The notes under the pieces were generated by a model, which saw only the letters and a list, made by a program, of their open reading frames with translations, searched no databases and had not been told where the DNA came from. From Symbiodinium kawagutii (Eukaryota; Sar; Dinophyceae; Suessiales; Symbiodiniaceae), in NCBI GenBank assembly GCA_009767595.1, contig VSDK01006142.1, positions 340,226 to 404,225 on the forward strand: 64,000 bases of DNA, given 5' to 3'. The translations under genes and the position numbers were made by a program. Of this stretch, positions 1 to 12,104 are shown in pieces. Each line of letters opens with the position of its first letter. Position 1 is the stretch's first letter.

Positions 1-1005
1 CTGTCAGATCGGATGGACAAGTACATCCGTCAAATTGAAGCCCCGGAAGCTCCGAAGGGCGAAGGAAGCCGCCCTCTGACAGCGGCAGAGATCACTTCCC
101 TCCGACGGCTGGTGATGAAAATGAGATGGCCGGCGCAACATACCATGCCCCAGCTGCTATACATGGTCTCCAAGCTGGCCCAACAGATCAACCATGCCAC
201 CGTCAGCACCTTCGCCGAAGCCTTGAAGGTGTTGAAGCTGATGAAGCAGGAAGCAGTCGAGGGACATGCCCGACTGCACTATCGGAGGATCCCGGAAAGG
301 AACATGGTGGTCGCCACGTTCTTCGATGCCAGTTTGGGCAAAGAAGACCAGGGCAAAAGCCAATTGGGTGCGGTGCATTTCGTGGCCGACCGGAAGCTCA
401 CCGAAGGGCCAGCACCGGCGTGCGTGATGGAGTTCACATCCTCCAAGAGCACGCGAGTTGTCAGGTCATCCATGGCAGCAGAGGCATGCTCCATGAGCCT
501 GGCTGCAGACCGACATCTCTACATGAGGCTGTTGCTCTGGATGTTGAGGACCGGAGACCAACACGTCCCAGCAGAGTGGCGGGATCACCTGAAGGTCCTA
601 GGATTCATGGTCACAGACGCGAAGAGTCTGTATGACCACATGGTCAGCACGGGCCAAATCCCAACGGAGCGTCAAACGCTCCTTGACTTGCTCATCTGCA
701 AGGAATTGGAGGAGAAGAAGGTGATCATCATGAAATGGGTGCCTACGTACAGGCAATTCGCCGACTTCCTGACGAAGATGATGGCGCCAGTCCTGTGGCA
801 CATCTTCATGAAAAGTCAAACCCTCTCCCTGCGGGAGACTCCGGCAGAGGCCGAAGAGGAAGATCGGAGGAAAGGCATCCGACGTGCGCAGCGGCAGCGC
901 CGCAAGGAGCGCATGAAGGGAGCTGCTGCTCCCCAAGCACTGGCTGGGCCCAGTCAGTTTCACCAGGGGCATTTTGCCCGACGCGTGTACAGAAGCCGTG
1001 TATAG
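1..1005 (+). CDS. Ty1/copia retroelement Pol, C-terminal RNase H part (left-truncated)
   Basis: The frame is open from base 1 to a TAG at 1003-1005 and carries the end of a copia-type polyprotein. By residue number counted from the ATG at 13, the copia RNase H signatures appear in order. VVATFFDASLG near 100-110 has the first catalytic Asp. SSKSTRVVRSSMAAEA near 142-157 is the copia SS.ST..SS.AE block. VTDAKSLYDHM near 200 has another catalytic Asp, and MKWVPTYRQFADFLTKMM near 240-257 matches the W.PT..Q.AD.LTK block. In the family this domain removes RNA from the RNA/DNA hybrid during reverse transcription. A basic, Arg-rich tail follows, which copia elements do not always have. The reverse transcriptase, integrase and LTRs would lie left of the window; no LTR was recognised on the right. 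The frame is intact, so the copy may be fairly young. Confidence 0.85.
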   Translation: MSDRMDKYIRQIEAPEAPKGEGSRPLTAAEITSLRRLVMKMRWPAQHTMPQLLYMVSKLAQQINHATVSTFAEALKVLKLMKQEAVEGHARLHYRRIPERNMVVATFFDASLGKEDQGKSQLGAVHFVADRKLTEGPAPACVMEFTSSKSTRVVRSSMAAEACSMSLAADRHLYMRLLLWMLRTGDQHVPAEWRDHLKVLGFMVTDAKSLYDHMVSTGQIPTERQTLLDLLICKELEEKKVIIMKWVPTYRQFADFLTKMMAPVLWHIFMKSQTLSLRETPAEAEEEDRRKGIRRAQRQRRKERMKGAAAPQALAGPSQFHQGHFARRVYRSRV

Positions 1006-2742
1006 AAAGCACAACCAACATCACCCTTCTGGGATGTGGAAACAGAAGGCAGGTGACATAAGGTGGTCACATGTATAGGATGGCTTGGTTGTGCATGGCA
1101 TGTTTCACTTTGGCCACCCGCGCTTTTGGCTCAAGACAACGCGTTGTCAGCTGCGCTGGAAAAGAGATCTCAGTTGGCCGCGCCACTTTTGCTTTAGCTT
1201 CTACCTTTAGTCCTTTGGGTGGTTGAGCCCCACAACTCCGCAGATGCGAGGCACACATCCATCAAAAGGACATGTCCAAAAGCAGTGCATACGCATCGAC
1301 TTGCATGCTTCATTTCATGTGATGCAGATCTCATTCATGGCCAGCATGTATTCTTGCAAACGGAAGTGAGTCGGGCATGGCATTATTCCAGTCAGTGATC
1401 ATGACATTTCCAAGACATGTGCAGAGTTATTTTGCGTGGGTTTGCGAGGATGGACCTTCGCAACCAAGGAACTGAGCAAGCATTCCAGCATGTCACAAAT
1501 AATTCAATTAATGTTGATTTCTGCTGGATGATGGTAATTAATGGTAAATACGCATGGTTATAGTCACTATATATAGGAAGCGAATAATATTGTGAGGCTA
1601 GTTAAACACTCATGGTGAATCATGGCTAACAAGTTAAAAACCATGGTCAATAATGTTTAGCAATGGTTATACACTAGTGAATCATGCTTAATCAATCATG
1701 GTTATTTAGCAGATAATGGTCAGTCACCAAATTCATGATTGATCATGGTGAAAAACATTCTTGATAATGGTAAAACATTTGGTGAATACTGGTGAACATT
1801 GATTTGCGGTCAAAACATGTGAATTGATCTAGGATTGAAAATAATGTGAATCATGGTCAATAACCATGATCAGTAATGATTGATAATGGTCAACTATGGC
1901 AAGTTATGGTTATCATAGTAAAGCATGGTCAGTTTCACCATGGATTTATGCTTAATGATGCTGAATCATGGTCAATAATGGTTATTCACTATTTATGGAT
2001 ACTCCTTGGTTAGTCCATGGTAAAAAGTGGTGAGTCAGCAGTTAACGAAGCTTGTTAATGATGATTAGTCCACCATTACTGGTTAATCCAATGGTTCATA
2101 GTGGCCAAGAATGATTACTGGTTGTTGATACATTGGTTGCGCTGATGCTTTGTAGTGGTCCTTTGTAGCTGTTTAATCATCGCAGTACACATCGCAATAA
2201 TTGAGAATGGTTGAAACAACGGCTACCCGTTGGCAAACTCTCCTGGAAGTCCCCGATTCACAGCTGGTTTACCTATACCAACTAGCAAATTTTAGTTCAA
2301 CGGAAGCCAACGCCATGGTGAGCGCTGGTGGGACGCAGTAGTTATGCCTCACTGGCTCGTTATCCGCTACTTGGTGGTAGTCATAAACCCTTATATACGA
2401 ACCATGATTAACCATCACCACCCATTACCTATGTTAACTAATATTCATGCCAATCATGTAGTGCTAATAGTTATATAAGGGTTCAGAACAAAGAATCATG
2501 GTCAATTACTTAGGTTGATTAATCCAACAATAGAATTGACCATTCCATATTAATCCTTCCTGTTCTAGTAAGTATTGAACAATTCACAATTGATAAATCA
2601 CAAATCAACATTTTTCTCTTTGTTGGTCTTCAATTTGCATCATAATCACTGTCCCTCTCCTAAGGTTTTCCTCTTTTGGAAACTTCCGACCACAAACCCG
2701 GTTTGCATTGTTTTCTGTTTCCCCTCACTGCTCAATTTTGAG
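1006..2742. other. Intergenic or intronic stretch, degenerate ATGGTNAAT-type repeats
   Basis: No coding is supported here. From about 1500 to 2130 the + strand is a degenerate array of words such as AATGGTCAAT and CATGGTTAAT, with no fixed period. At 1124-1135 is a 12-base match to the 3' part of the dinoflagellate spliced leader (see findings). Short ORFs on either strand look like chance frames. Confidence 0.6.
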
Positions 2743-2820
2743 GTCACTGTCTTCTCGGATGCGCGTGAGAACAAGGAGGTTCGTCGGGGGATTTGGAAGA
2801 AATTGGTGGTTCACTTAGCA
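2743..2820 (+). CDS. Candidate internal exon, unrecognised
   Basis: After an AG at 2741-2742 the + frame reads VTVFSDARENKEVRRG and continues through a Lys/Gln-rich stretch. It is slightly GC-richer than its surroundings, begins AG|G like the better supported exons, and has possible GT donors at 2779 and 2809. No family was recognised and the 3' end is a guess. It could belong to the gene whose exons follow from 3746, or be a chance frame. Confidence 0.28.
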
Positions 2821-3745
2821 CAGCAAGAAGGAAGCAAGACAAGGGCGCAAATGAATCCTTGGCTATCGTGATACCCTAAAAGACTTGCAAAGAACTCTCA
2901 GGCTGGGGGAAGACATCTATGGGGATTGATAAACCTCCTAGTTATTGATATATTCAAGTCCACAGGTCTAATCAAGCCAAGTATATAGTACCTTTCAGGC
3001 AGAGATGTCCAACCACCCAATTACTGAAGACCTGGGTGGAGCTTTTGTCACACCGCTAGTGGACACTGCATGATACTGCTTGGATATACGGAGAGTACCT
3101 CCTAAGCTGCTGAAGACGCCTATTGTTTCAGATCAAATTGCCCAACTGCTGCTTGCCACTCTCTAGCCATTGTCGTTGCTCCATGTTTTGTTCAGATGCT
3201 GTATTTGAGATGGTCCGTTGCTCATCGGCTCATCGTTTGCGGTTGAAATCGGGCGTGGCAATGACCAGACCGCCCGACCGGTTCGGAGGGACAAAAAGGG
3301 CCTGGAAATTAAGCAGTGCTGAGGAGCATCACTGGTTGGTGGTTTCAAATATTTGGTGGCTTCTCAAAATAGGGACTCCTCAAAAAATGTTTGGTTTACC
3401 AATATAAATGGTTCATGTGGGATGATTTGGTACCGCAATGCAACCCGATTATATTTTTCAGAATTTGTTGGTGTGCCGAGTTCTTTGTGGATCAAAACTG
3501 TGTCACGACCAGGGCAGGACCGAAAACATCCGAAAACATACTCTTGATGCATGCAGCATGAATAGGTAAGTCTTCAACAGGGGCGGCTATTTGGTCGTGA
3601 TATTGGGACATGTGTTGTCAATCACGGGTGGTGGAATCCCAGGTCACCATTAGTAACCAATAGTAACCGTTACTTGTCAACCATACCATTGACCAGTGGT
3701 TGGTAATGACATGTAATCGGCCCATAACAATACACGCTGCCACAG

Positions 3746-3817
3746 GAACCGAAGGCCGAGGAGCCTGCTCCAAGCCCACCGGTGGAGGAGAGCGCCACGG
3801 GGGCGGCAGAGTTGAGA
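3746..3817 (+). CDS. Exon, Pro/Glu/Ala-rich, of the 3.7-24.8 kb gene
   Basis: A GC-rich island in AT-rich DNA reads EPKAEEPAPSPPVEESATG and then AAELR from an AG|G acceptor (AG at 3744-3745). A GT donor at 3818 ends it in phase 0. It resembles the exon at 6053, which begins EPKAEPTPEPP, so the two may be duplicated exons encoding a flexible acidic/proline linker. The intron that follows opens with TGGTTAATGATAG-like sequence. Function unknown. Confidence 0.5.
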
Positions 3818-6052
3818 GTGGTTAATGATAGTTTTTTGATGTTTAATAGTGGGTCAAAGGTGGTTCATAGTGGTTAATAGTGGTCAAGATTGGATTTGAT
3901 GTTTCAAACAAAATGGATTTGCAGTGGTTGATAGTGCTCAGTCATTGTGAATGATATAGGTTCTTATGGGTTAATAGTTGTCAATGATAGGATAAGCATA
4001 CTGGTGTCATAGTGATTATATAATAGGAGTGAAGAAAGATCAACAGTATAGTGTTAATAGCTGTTATAGCAGTAGGCCGTTGATGCTTGTAATATTAATT
4101 TATGGCTCACAAACTAAGGTATAATATTGTCTACCCTTTGGCAGTCACGAACATGGAAACTAAACATTCTGATGGTTGATGGGTAAGCCAGCTATTTCTA
4201 TGGTATTTTTTTCCACGTAGCCAGGTTCGTTTACCAGAGTGTAACCCGCCCGAATGTGATGGTAGATCGAAAGCTTTGTGGTGGTGAAAGTGGTGGTGAT
4301 TATGGCTGGATCTACGGTTGACCAAGCTGAAGTAACCCAGATGGAACATACTTTGCATGGCAATCAATCTATCACAGCTGCCAACTCGCCATCTCCGAGT
4401 TCGGCAAACCCTTGATTTTGCTGAGATTCTTCAGCCAACTATTTGTTTACCACAGAACAGGGGACTAGTTTCATTGTAGAAATGTTTTTTTGTATGCACA
4501 TATGTATACATGATAACTCAACTAGTTTCAGTTTCAACTATGTTTTTTTTGCCAAACAACAAAGGAAACCAAGGTACCAAGTAATCTATATAGTAGGGAA
4601 ACTAGTTGTAACTTTGGTGTTTGGTAAAAAGCCAGGGACTACCGTACCAAATGATAACCAAAGAGTTTAAACAACTAATTTCAGTGGGGCCATTAGGCAC
4701 CGTTGCTATCAGCGATAGGTACAGTATCTCCTGGCCCATGGGTTTGAAGGCATGGTGCCCGTGGCAACAAATGATGATGGCCTGAGACTTGAGATGGTTG
4801 GTACCGTTAGGGATGCACCCTGTGTTAAAACAAGCAGCAACATCACAGAGCATATCCATCCGAAGATTCTTAGATTTCCTTGCAGAGTGCTACCCACTAT
4901 CCGGTTATAAGTTGGTGAACACAAATAACAAGCTGCTTATATGTTTGCAATCAGATTTGACAATTGGTGTCACCCTGCCAAAGTATGTTCACTGAATTAG
5001 CCACAATTGATTACGAACCATGTTGAGTCGCCATGATGAGGAATACCACGACGAGTCGCCATGATTAATGGGCGGTCATTTCCAATCCACCGTAACCGAT
5101 AGCAATCAATTCATCATCATTCCACTACCATCATGCATCGGGAAGCTGTTCGTAATTAGTGCTTTTGGGCCAGATAATGTGGTTGTAGGTCAATATTAAC
5201 CAACACCAACTAATGGGGATAATCAATAATCACCAACCAATAATGAGGAAAATAATGGTCAATGATTCAGGAAACAGGGGTACAGGGTTTTGACCCACAG
5301 CCATATACTTATTCTTTTGTTCGACAATGATTAGTTATAGTGGCCACTTTTGCGGTATATGATAGATAACCAGTGGTACTAGCACTTACCTGTCAATAAT
5401 TCTCAGAATTGGTTCATTGTCAGGATGAAGTGTGAATTACAATGTAGTAGTTGATCATCATTTGTAGATTTGTTAACACTTGCTATATATATATATATGG
5501 TCGTTGTCAATAGGTTGTATTCCCATAGGGCTGATGATCAATACAGCCAATACAGCTGCTGCATGGTGGTTACCTATTTGATTAGGTGTGTTCATAGCAG
5601 CCTCCACCAGATATGAAACTATAGCCATCAAAATCCACAATGAACCCTGGCTAAACAGCCATCATGATGACTATCCTACTCGGTTAACAGCTGGTAGCTA
5701 TCACCAAATTGTTATTACCAGTTATTACCCGATTGATCAACCTGTCATTACAATTGACCAACCTGTTGTTATGGTTGTCAACTTCTCACTAATACATATT
5801 ACAAGTCAGTCAATTATCATATTCATAGGTTGGTGAACCCACGAGACCATCCCTGACTCCCTGAGCCCTTTGGTTTTCATATGTATACGTATTATGATCA
5901 GTACAATTTATCACTTTTCATGTTTATTTCCTGCTGTTATGGTTGGTTAAGGTTAACGATTGTTCGTATCCCATGGGTTCACCTGTGATTTTCACCGGCC
6001 GTATTGGGTTGATCATTGGTCCAGGGGGTTGATCATTGACCCTGTTGGTCAG
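3818..6052. other. Intron with complementary ends and one family A element
   Basis: No exon is supported between the two Pro/Glu-rich exons. The first 80 bases are rich in GTGGTTAATAGTGG-like words on the + strand. The stretch 5620-5790 is rich in the complementary type (CCATCA, ACCAGTTATTACC, GACCAACC). A family A inverted-repeat element lies at 5180-5305. Confidence 0.4.
5180..5305. mobile_element. Family A MITE-like element
   Basis: It starts TGGTTGTAGGTCAATATT and ends GTTTTGACCCACAGCCAT. The ends are inverted repeats of each other around GGTCAA/TTGACC. The interior shares the GGGGTACAGGGTTTTGACCC segment seen in the other copies. No open frame, so a non-autonomous element. Confidence 0.65.
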
Positions 6053-6103
6053 GAGCCAAAGGCTGAGCCCACCCCGGAGCCGCCAGTGACGTCGGCCGTA
6101 AAG
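6053..6103 (+). CDS. Exon, Pro/Glu-rich, of the 3.7-24.8 kb gene
   Basis: From an AG|G acceptor (AG at 6051-6052) the frame reads EPKAEPTPEPPVTSAVK. GT donors follow at 6098 and 6104, both phase 0. It closely parallels the exon at 3746 in its first five residues and in composition, which suggests exon duplication. A low-complexity linker; no function can be assigned. Confidence 0.5.
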
Positions 6104-6499
6104 GTGCGGAGCCGTAGGGTGATGCCAACAGTGCTGATTTGTGTTTGTGGCATTGATACCAGCAAACGTGGTTCAGTGGTCAAATTTCAGGTCATCTAGT
6201 TTCTTGGTTTACCAAGGTATTACCAGCAAACTGTTGACGGGTGACCAACGTGGTCAGCCAGCAGCTAGACCATGGTGGCAACATGATCACACTGTTTTTC
6301 ACAGTCTGAGAGGTTCAGGATAAAAGAGATATGTAGAGATCTTTTTGAAAGATAGCCAACTGGTTTAGGGTAGTTTCGCCTACAGCTAAAGGGTTTTGTG
6401 GTTGTCTTATCAGCCAAGAAATCTGCTTGTGGAAATGGTAGAGTAAGAATCCGCGATGCTCGGTGACGGTTGGTCGTTCTCACACTGCTGATGGGTCAG

Positions 6500-6590
6500 G
6501 AGGATGGCAAATCAGAAGCTACTGTGCCGGGTGACACGTTTGGAGCTCAGCAAGTCAACCTGCGAAGCCAACGAAGGTTCCGCCGTTCGA
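6500..6590 (+). CDS. Candidate exon
   Basis: An AG|G acceptor at 6498-6499 opens a frame reading EDGKSEATVPGDTFGAQ and then a basic stretch. Phase 0 at its start agrees with the preceding exon. Possible GT donors lie at 6524, 6531 and in the basic stretch, so the 3' end is uncertain. No domain recognised. Confidence 0.3.
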
Positions 6591-7147
6591 GTTGGAAGTT
6601 TGATTGACATATTTTACTATTTCCTGATATTTGGGATGGCCGGTGGATCGACTCATAGATAAACAGTTTTGGATTTGCGATGATCGCAGTCAACCATTGG
6701 GGCATGGTCATCAAAGTGGTTGATAACAGATGATGGATGGTGGTTAATACGGAAGAGGTAGTGGTTCATAAGGATAATCACTAGCAACAACAATAAGCTG
6801 GTGTTGTTTTTGTTGGATGCGGGTGATGATTTGATGTGAGCCATGGACATCTGATTCAACAAGTTTTTGTTGTGTTCTTTTGGGTCATGGGATCAAGCTC
6901 GTGGGGCCTGATCGCGACCAGTGGGGAATGGACATCCCATTCGTTTGGTTTGAGGACAAACCTAGCAGCCAAAATTTGTTGAACAACAGTTGAAAAGCCT
7001 AGTAGCCAAAACATTCAATGTGGCTATTGATGGACGCAGTCTTTGTTGAGATGTTCATCATGACGCATGGCTGCGCATGGGACCCCTACTTTCCGGTCGT
7101 TTGTGTCCCGGACGATATTCGTAGATCAGCGCTGCGGCCGCGCTCAG

Positions 7148-7187
7148 GTACACAGTGACGTTCAACAAGGAGTGCCTGTTGGAGCTG
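7148..7187 (+). CDS. Short exon, possible start of a PDZ-like repeat
   Basis: After an AG|G acceptor (AG at 7146-7147) the frame reads YTVTFNKECLLEL and ends phase 0 at a GT donor (7188). From memory, a YTVTF-K opening resembles the first strand of PDZ-like repeats common in dinoflagellate proteins; this is a weak, family-level impression. Later exons of the same strand carry a clearer PDZ signature. Confidence 0.4.
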
Positions 7188-7244
7188 GTCGGTTGACGTT
7201 CCCATGTGGGGTTTATTACCAGGGGGTATAACCGTTACCATAAT

Positions 7245-7340
7245 GCTGGTGATTCTCAGGGAGCTAAGGAGCCAGGGGTATCCCCAAATCCCTTTAAAGG
7301 GGGAGCTAAAGAGCTACAGGGAGTGGTGAAACCAGATGGT
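7245..7340. repeat. 96-bp dispersed repeat, copy 1
   Basis: It begins GCTGGTGATTCTCAGGGAG and ends GTGGTGAAACCAGATGGT. It matches 24865-24960 over the full 96 bases with one visible difference (C at 7285, T at 24905). The near identity, in a region where other repeats are much diverged, suggests recent movement or gene conversion. Confidence 0.85.
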
Positions 7341-7429
7341 AGATAATGTTTACAACATGTGGGTTTTAGTACCAAGGGGTTGAGAAAGCCCTGGGGTTTT
7401 CAAGAATGGTTTGCAAATGCTTCACCATG

Positions 7430-7549
7430 TGGCTATAGGTCAAGCAGTTAACCGACCAAGAATGGCTTATAATTGACCAATCAAATCATAGGGAAAACAA
7501 TGGTTAATGATGGAGGAACCAGAAGTACAGGGTCTTGACCCACAGCCAT
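7430..7549. mobile_element. Family A MITE-like element
   Basis: Starts TGGCTATAGGTCAA, ends GGTCTTGACCCACAGCCA, with the shared internal AGGGAAAACAATGGTTAATG block. Ends are inverted repeats. No coding. Confidence 0.7.
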
Positions 7550-8955
7550 GTGGGGTGTTTCTCAAAGCCATAGGGACCCCAAAAGTGGATGGTTTATTAC
7601 CATAATGTTATCCTCTTAATAATGACCCCCCCCCATTCCCCATTCTTTCAAACCCACCCAAGCAAACTTGGAAAGAGTTATTTGCAGGATTCCGATTGTT
7701 TTCAAAGGACAAATAAGAAATCCAATTTGCAGAAAATCCAGAATCTACTCTAGTATTGCTAGATGAATTGCCTATTTGTTAAGGATGATTAAAACCAGAA
7801 ATCATCCAACATTTGGATCATGAGTTTAGTAGTGCTAAATCAATAGCATAATTGTTAAGGATAAGTAAGATCAGAAATCATTCCAGGTCAAAGGGTTTAG
7901 ATAGGAAAGCAATTGAGAAAAGAAGCTCCACCAACAAATTTAGATACCAGCAGATGGAGATACATGTTTTAAGGGGGTCAAAGCACACATTTTAGTGAGA
8001 TGCTCGAAGGCTTCAAGGCTACCTCCTCTATGAGATTGTCTTCTTTTAGTTTCCGGATCAAGTTGTGATTTAGGAATTGATGAATTGAGGTGTGAAAACT
8101 TTTTCAGATTCCATTGTCTTGTCTCAGTCTACATTTCAGGACAGGGTTCAGGATGTTTTTTCCGCCAAATTTGATTACTCCACAATGTTTTGGCATACTT
8201 TATTGAGAGGGGCTCTATTATTGCGAACCGGCCAGTTGGCGTACTTTGGTGGGAGGGGCTTTATTCTCATGAGCTTGGCACCAGATTGTTAACGCTGGAT
8301 GATTTGAGGGCACCGCTATTTTGGGAAACCACCAATGTCAATTACTAAGACAATTGTGCAAGAAATTGTCAAATTTTGGACTTTTGAGTTTTGGGGCTAT
8401 CTTGAATGGGTATGTTTGGTTGGCTTTTTTTGTAGAAACCCTTGTCGTTGTTGGTAATGACTGTGAACAATATTGGTTCCTGATAATTTAACCAGCAGTT
8501 CATGATCATGTGCACAATAACAGTTGGCAATGATTAGTGGATAGCAGTCAGCATTAATTCTTGGTGGATGTCCTCATGCCTATTGTTTCTGATTGATGGA
8601 TCATCAAGAATGGCCACAGAAATCATCTTGGCTGGTTATCAGAATAAGGGACCCCAAAGCATGATTCATAGTGGCAACCGAAAGCCGAAAGGCTGGAGTT
8701 GACTTCCCCTACCGCAACCAGAACCTTGTTGTGAAAATTTGTTAAAGATCAAGCGCTCCACCAGCCTTAGTTGATCATGATCACTCATAATCAATGATCA
8801 ATGATGATTTTGGTTAACCAACCTTAGTTATTCAATCATAATCAATCATGATGGTTACTGCAGAAACCAGCAGTCGTGTGCACCAGTTAAGCCTGCTCTT
8901 TCCTACCAGGGCTTCCGCCACAGCGCGCTGAGTTGCCACCGCCGGCACCGTTCAG

Positions 8956-9003
8956 GAGGGGAAATGCGGTTTCTCTGTGGACACGCTGGTGTCCGGCTTT
9001 GCG
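8956..9003 (+). CDS. Exon, unrecognised, possibly PDZ-like repeat continuation
   Basis: A GC-rich island with an AG|G acceptor (AG at 8954-8955) reads EGKCGFSVDTLVSGFA and can end at GT donors at 8989 or 9004, phase 0. The overlapping frame starting at 8910 is also open, so frame choice rests on the acceptor rule. Joined to the exon at 7148 it gives LLEL-EGKCGFSVDTL, where GFSVD could be the carboxylate-binding loop region of a PDZ-like fold; speculative. Confidence 0.4.
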
Positions 9004-9004
9004 G

Positions 9005-11154
9005 TGCGCTGGGCATGGGGATGGACCACAACGTGGAGACGGCTGCAGGTGATGGTATTCACCAAGATGTGGGTATGTGCCAAAATTGTGGTACCCCCCA
9101 AAACCATTGGTTCATATTAGATTTCCATTCATATTGCGGGTTAATGGTTTGACCCATACCCATATGAGCAGCATTGAATAGTCATAGGCACCCGCACAAT
9201 TGCGCTAAGATTGAGGTAGTTTTACCCGCGTAGATTTTATACATATACTGGAGTGATTCGTAAGGGGTCATTTCCCAATTGTGCATGCCAAAGAAGAGTG
9301 GACAGGTCTTAGAACCTGGCTTTGTGTGAAGCAGTTGCCATGCTGAAGAATGGGGCCCCTGATCCAACAATTGTGCAACAACAACAACATTGTTCATAGC
9401 CTCATGGCACAAAATTATGAATGACCTATACACCGGGAGTGATTTACAAAGTAACACTAGGCAACCATGGTTGATCATGGTTGATCATGGGCCAAAATGG
9501 CGCATTGGGTATGAGCAAAAAATTCAAAATCCGCCTCAAACACATGAGACAAAGCTGCAAGGGAGCATGTGTGCTCGTTTGTTTCATGCCTTTTGCAATT
9601 AATTACACAGTTTTCCAAGACTTCCATGCACCCTCACAGCTTGTTCTTCCGGGGTTGAATTTGGTTCTCTATCGTTTTCGTCACCGTCCGTGTTTGCTGT
9701 TCCATGATTTCAAACACTCTATAGTTGAGTGGATAATCAAGATGAACAACTATAACTATGCAGATGTGATGGTTGATGAATTATTGACCGAATGTCCATG
9801 GTCGATAACAGTTGATAAAAGGGAATGGTACCCAAACATCATCAACCGCCAGCGCTTGGTTAAGCAGAAGCAACAACGCACCACAGTGCAAAACAAATCC
9901 GATGAATTTGTCATCAATGATAAACTTACAGTTCCTCAATATTTGTATATAGTTCCTAGCGCTCATAGCATAAATGGGCCACAACCGTAATATAAGCAGG
10001 CCACAGCCACTGATAACTTCTCATTATGTATTGTTGGCAATTCTTGCTTGGTAGGTCGTTCAAGCACAGTGACTGTGAGAACGATAGTTGAGCAAGTAAG
10101 AATCGTTTAGCAAGTAGATCATACCGAATCAGGTAAGTACAAACAAATAGCAGGTATGCAAAATTCTGATGATGAAATATCAGAATATCAAATCAATCAC
10201 CACGAAGTAACAGCTACAAACTCACCACAGCCAGCAACAGGGCTACGGACAGACACAATTTGGGAAGACGATTGCACACACAATTTGGGAAGGCAAATTT
10301 CTAAGCTAGGATGCAAATGTTTGTTGCAACAACTAATTGAAACATAATGAAATGTCAAAATTTGGCAATATCTGATATAACATTCTACGACATGCACATG
10401 TTGTAGCGACAGCAGCTTAATGCTGGTTCATACAATCGCATTGAATCTAACCTCCCAGTGGTCACACAGTTGCTACCAACAAAAGAAACAGCAATGACAG
10501 TAGCACGATCAACAGGTTTAATCAATATCAACATCCGCTGGCTGATGCTGGCACAGAATGGAACCCGTTTCGGATCCGTAGGTTTGGAGCTCTAGAGCAC
10601 CAGTGAACTGGCCACCATTGTGAATCCAAATTGTGACCAACACTATACTCACCATAATCTCATTCACAGATAGCCATCATGGATCAAGTAATGGTAGATG
10701 ATAATTCACCAATTAATTGTTTGTCATAATGGGAGATCATGATATTTTCACCATCCAATCACCACTGCTGCAAACGACACGCAATCAATCCTGATCAGCA
10801 ATAATCATGAGCAGTATATTAGTACTGGCAATCATCAAACTGGTTGGTGGATGTTGGTCGCTTTAAACATTTTTATTTTCCCTAGTAGTCACGACGAATG
10901 ATTGGTTGATTAATGTTTTTCACAGGGGTTGAAACCACCAACCAGTACTGTATAGACAATCAACTTGATCTGATGCGAGTCTTGGTACCTTTCATCTCAC
11001 TTTAATTGCAATCAGTTTCTGAGCCCGCCGTCATGAAAATCACCAGTGAACATGATCAAAAAGAACCCCTACTTGGGAAAACCACCAACCAGATTAAACC
11101 ATTGGGACACCTCTGGGTTACTTCTGACTCTCAGATCACAGCCGTCCCATTCAG
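9005..11154. other. Intron, no coding supported
   Basis: Several ORFs near 9480-9990 are AT-rich and look random. A family C inverted-repeat element occupies 10839-10946. The last kilobase is rich in CACCAT and CCATCA words on the + strand. Confidence 0.4.
10839..10946. mobile_element. Family C MITE-like element
   Basis: Perfect 12-bp terminal inverted repeats, ACTGGTTGGTGG at the left and CCACCAACCAGT at the right. The interior TATTTTCCCTAGT and CAGGGGTTGAAACC are shared with the copies near 20.7, 39.6, 40.7 and 58.9 kb. No coding. Confidence 0.7.
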
Positions 11155-11219
11155 CGGAGGTGGTGCGCCGCGTGGACGCTACATGTCCTTTGATGTGCGC
11201 CACTGAGTCGGGGAGGCCG
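11155..11219 (+). CDS. Candidate exon
   Basis: The frame after an AG at 11153-11154 reads EVVRRVDATCPLMCATES. A second open frame over the same bases ends at a TGA at 11204-11206. The first is preferred because it looks less repetitive, but this acceptor is followed by C, not the G seen elsewhere. A tentative exon of the PDZ-type gene. Confidence 0.3.
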
Positions 11220-12104
11220 TGAACCAAACCGCATGCGGGGCAAAGCACCGCCTATTGTGATGACTAGGGGTGCTGTTGCCTGTCATGATTGATATATGGT
11301 TAATATATGTCATTAACTATTGAAGGATGTTTGTTCAGACTGGGGGGTGACCCCCTGAGGCTATGATGTCTATCATCGTCGCGATGTTCAGGGATGATGC
11401 CTTGTCGCTGAGGAGCGTTTCACTCTCAACAACAATGGATAGTTTTCAAGAATGGTTCATCATAACTGGTTAGTTCGGTTCGATATCTGAAAGAAACCAT
11501 CATTACATAATTGTTACCTTCTACAATTTGTCAAGGGGGTAAATTGAATGCAAATCCCGGTGTCGCTTAATGATGTTTTTTGTCACTTCACTGATTTACT
11601 TCATTTTACCGGATTTAACCGGATTTAACCTCCCACTTATCTCTTGTCACTTCACTGATCACTGATAAGTCCACTCCAACCAAAAAAGTGTCTCTTATCA
11701 CTTGGACACGATTAAGCGGACTCATCACTAATTATTTCTGTATGATAAGTCCGTTGTGATATCCAGATAATATGATAATCATATTAATGGTGGTACTATA
11801 ATTACTGTATCTGTTTTGATTGGATTAAGCTTATTGTGGATTATGATATCTTATGATAGTCCATTGTGATAATTAGACATATTTGATATGGACCATTCTA
11901 TGAGTCCATTCTGGACTAATTCACTAGTGAGATTATCAATAATAATCACTATTCACTTATGATAGAATAGTCCACAATAAGCTCACTATGGCATATTAAC
12001 CAAAAATATTACCCACCAATATAACGTGAGAATGGTTAATTATATCTATAATTATATAACCATTCACTATGCTTCTCACTATGACTGGACTTCTCTTCGC
12101 ACAG

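Larger units (their letters stand above)
7188..8955. other. Intron with repeat elements
   Basis: No coding supported. It holds a 96-bp repeat (7245-7340) found nearly unchanged at 24865-24960, a family A element (7430-7549) and a half copy of family B near 8308-8335. Confidence 0.45.

Noticed and set aside
9390-9990. Overlapping + ORFs up to 169 codons
   Set aside because: AT-rich composition, no motif and no exon-type splice signals; expected by chance in 64 kb.
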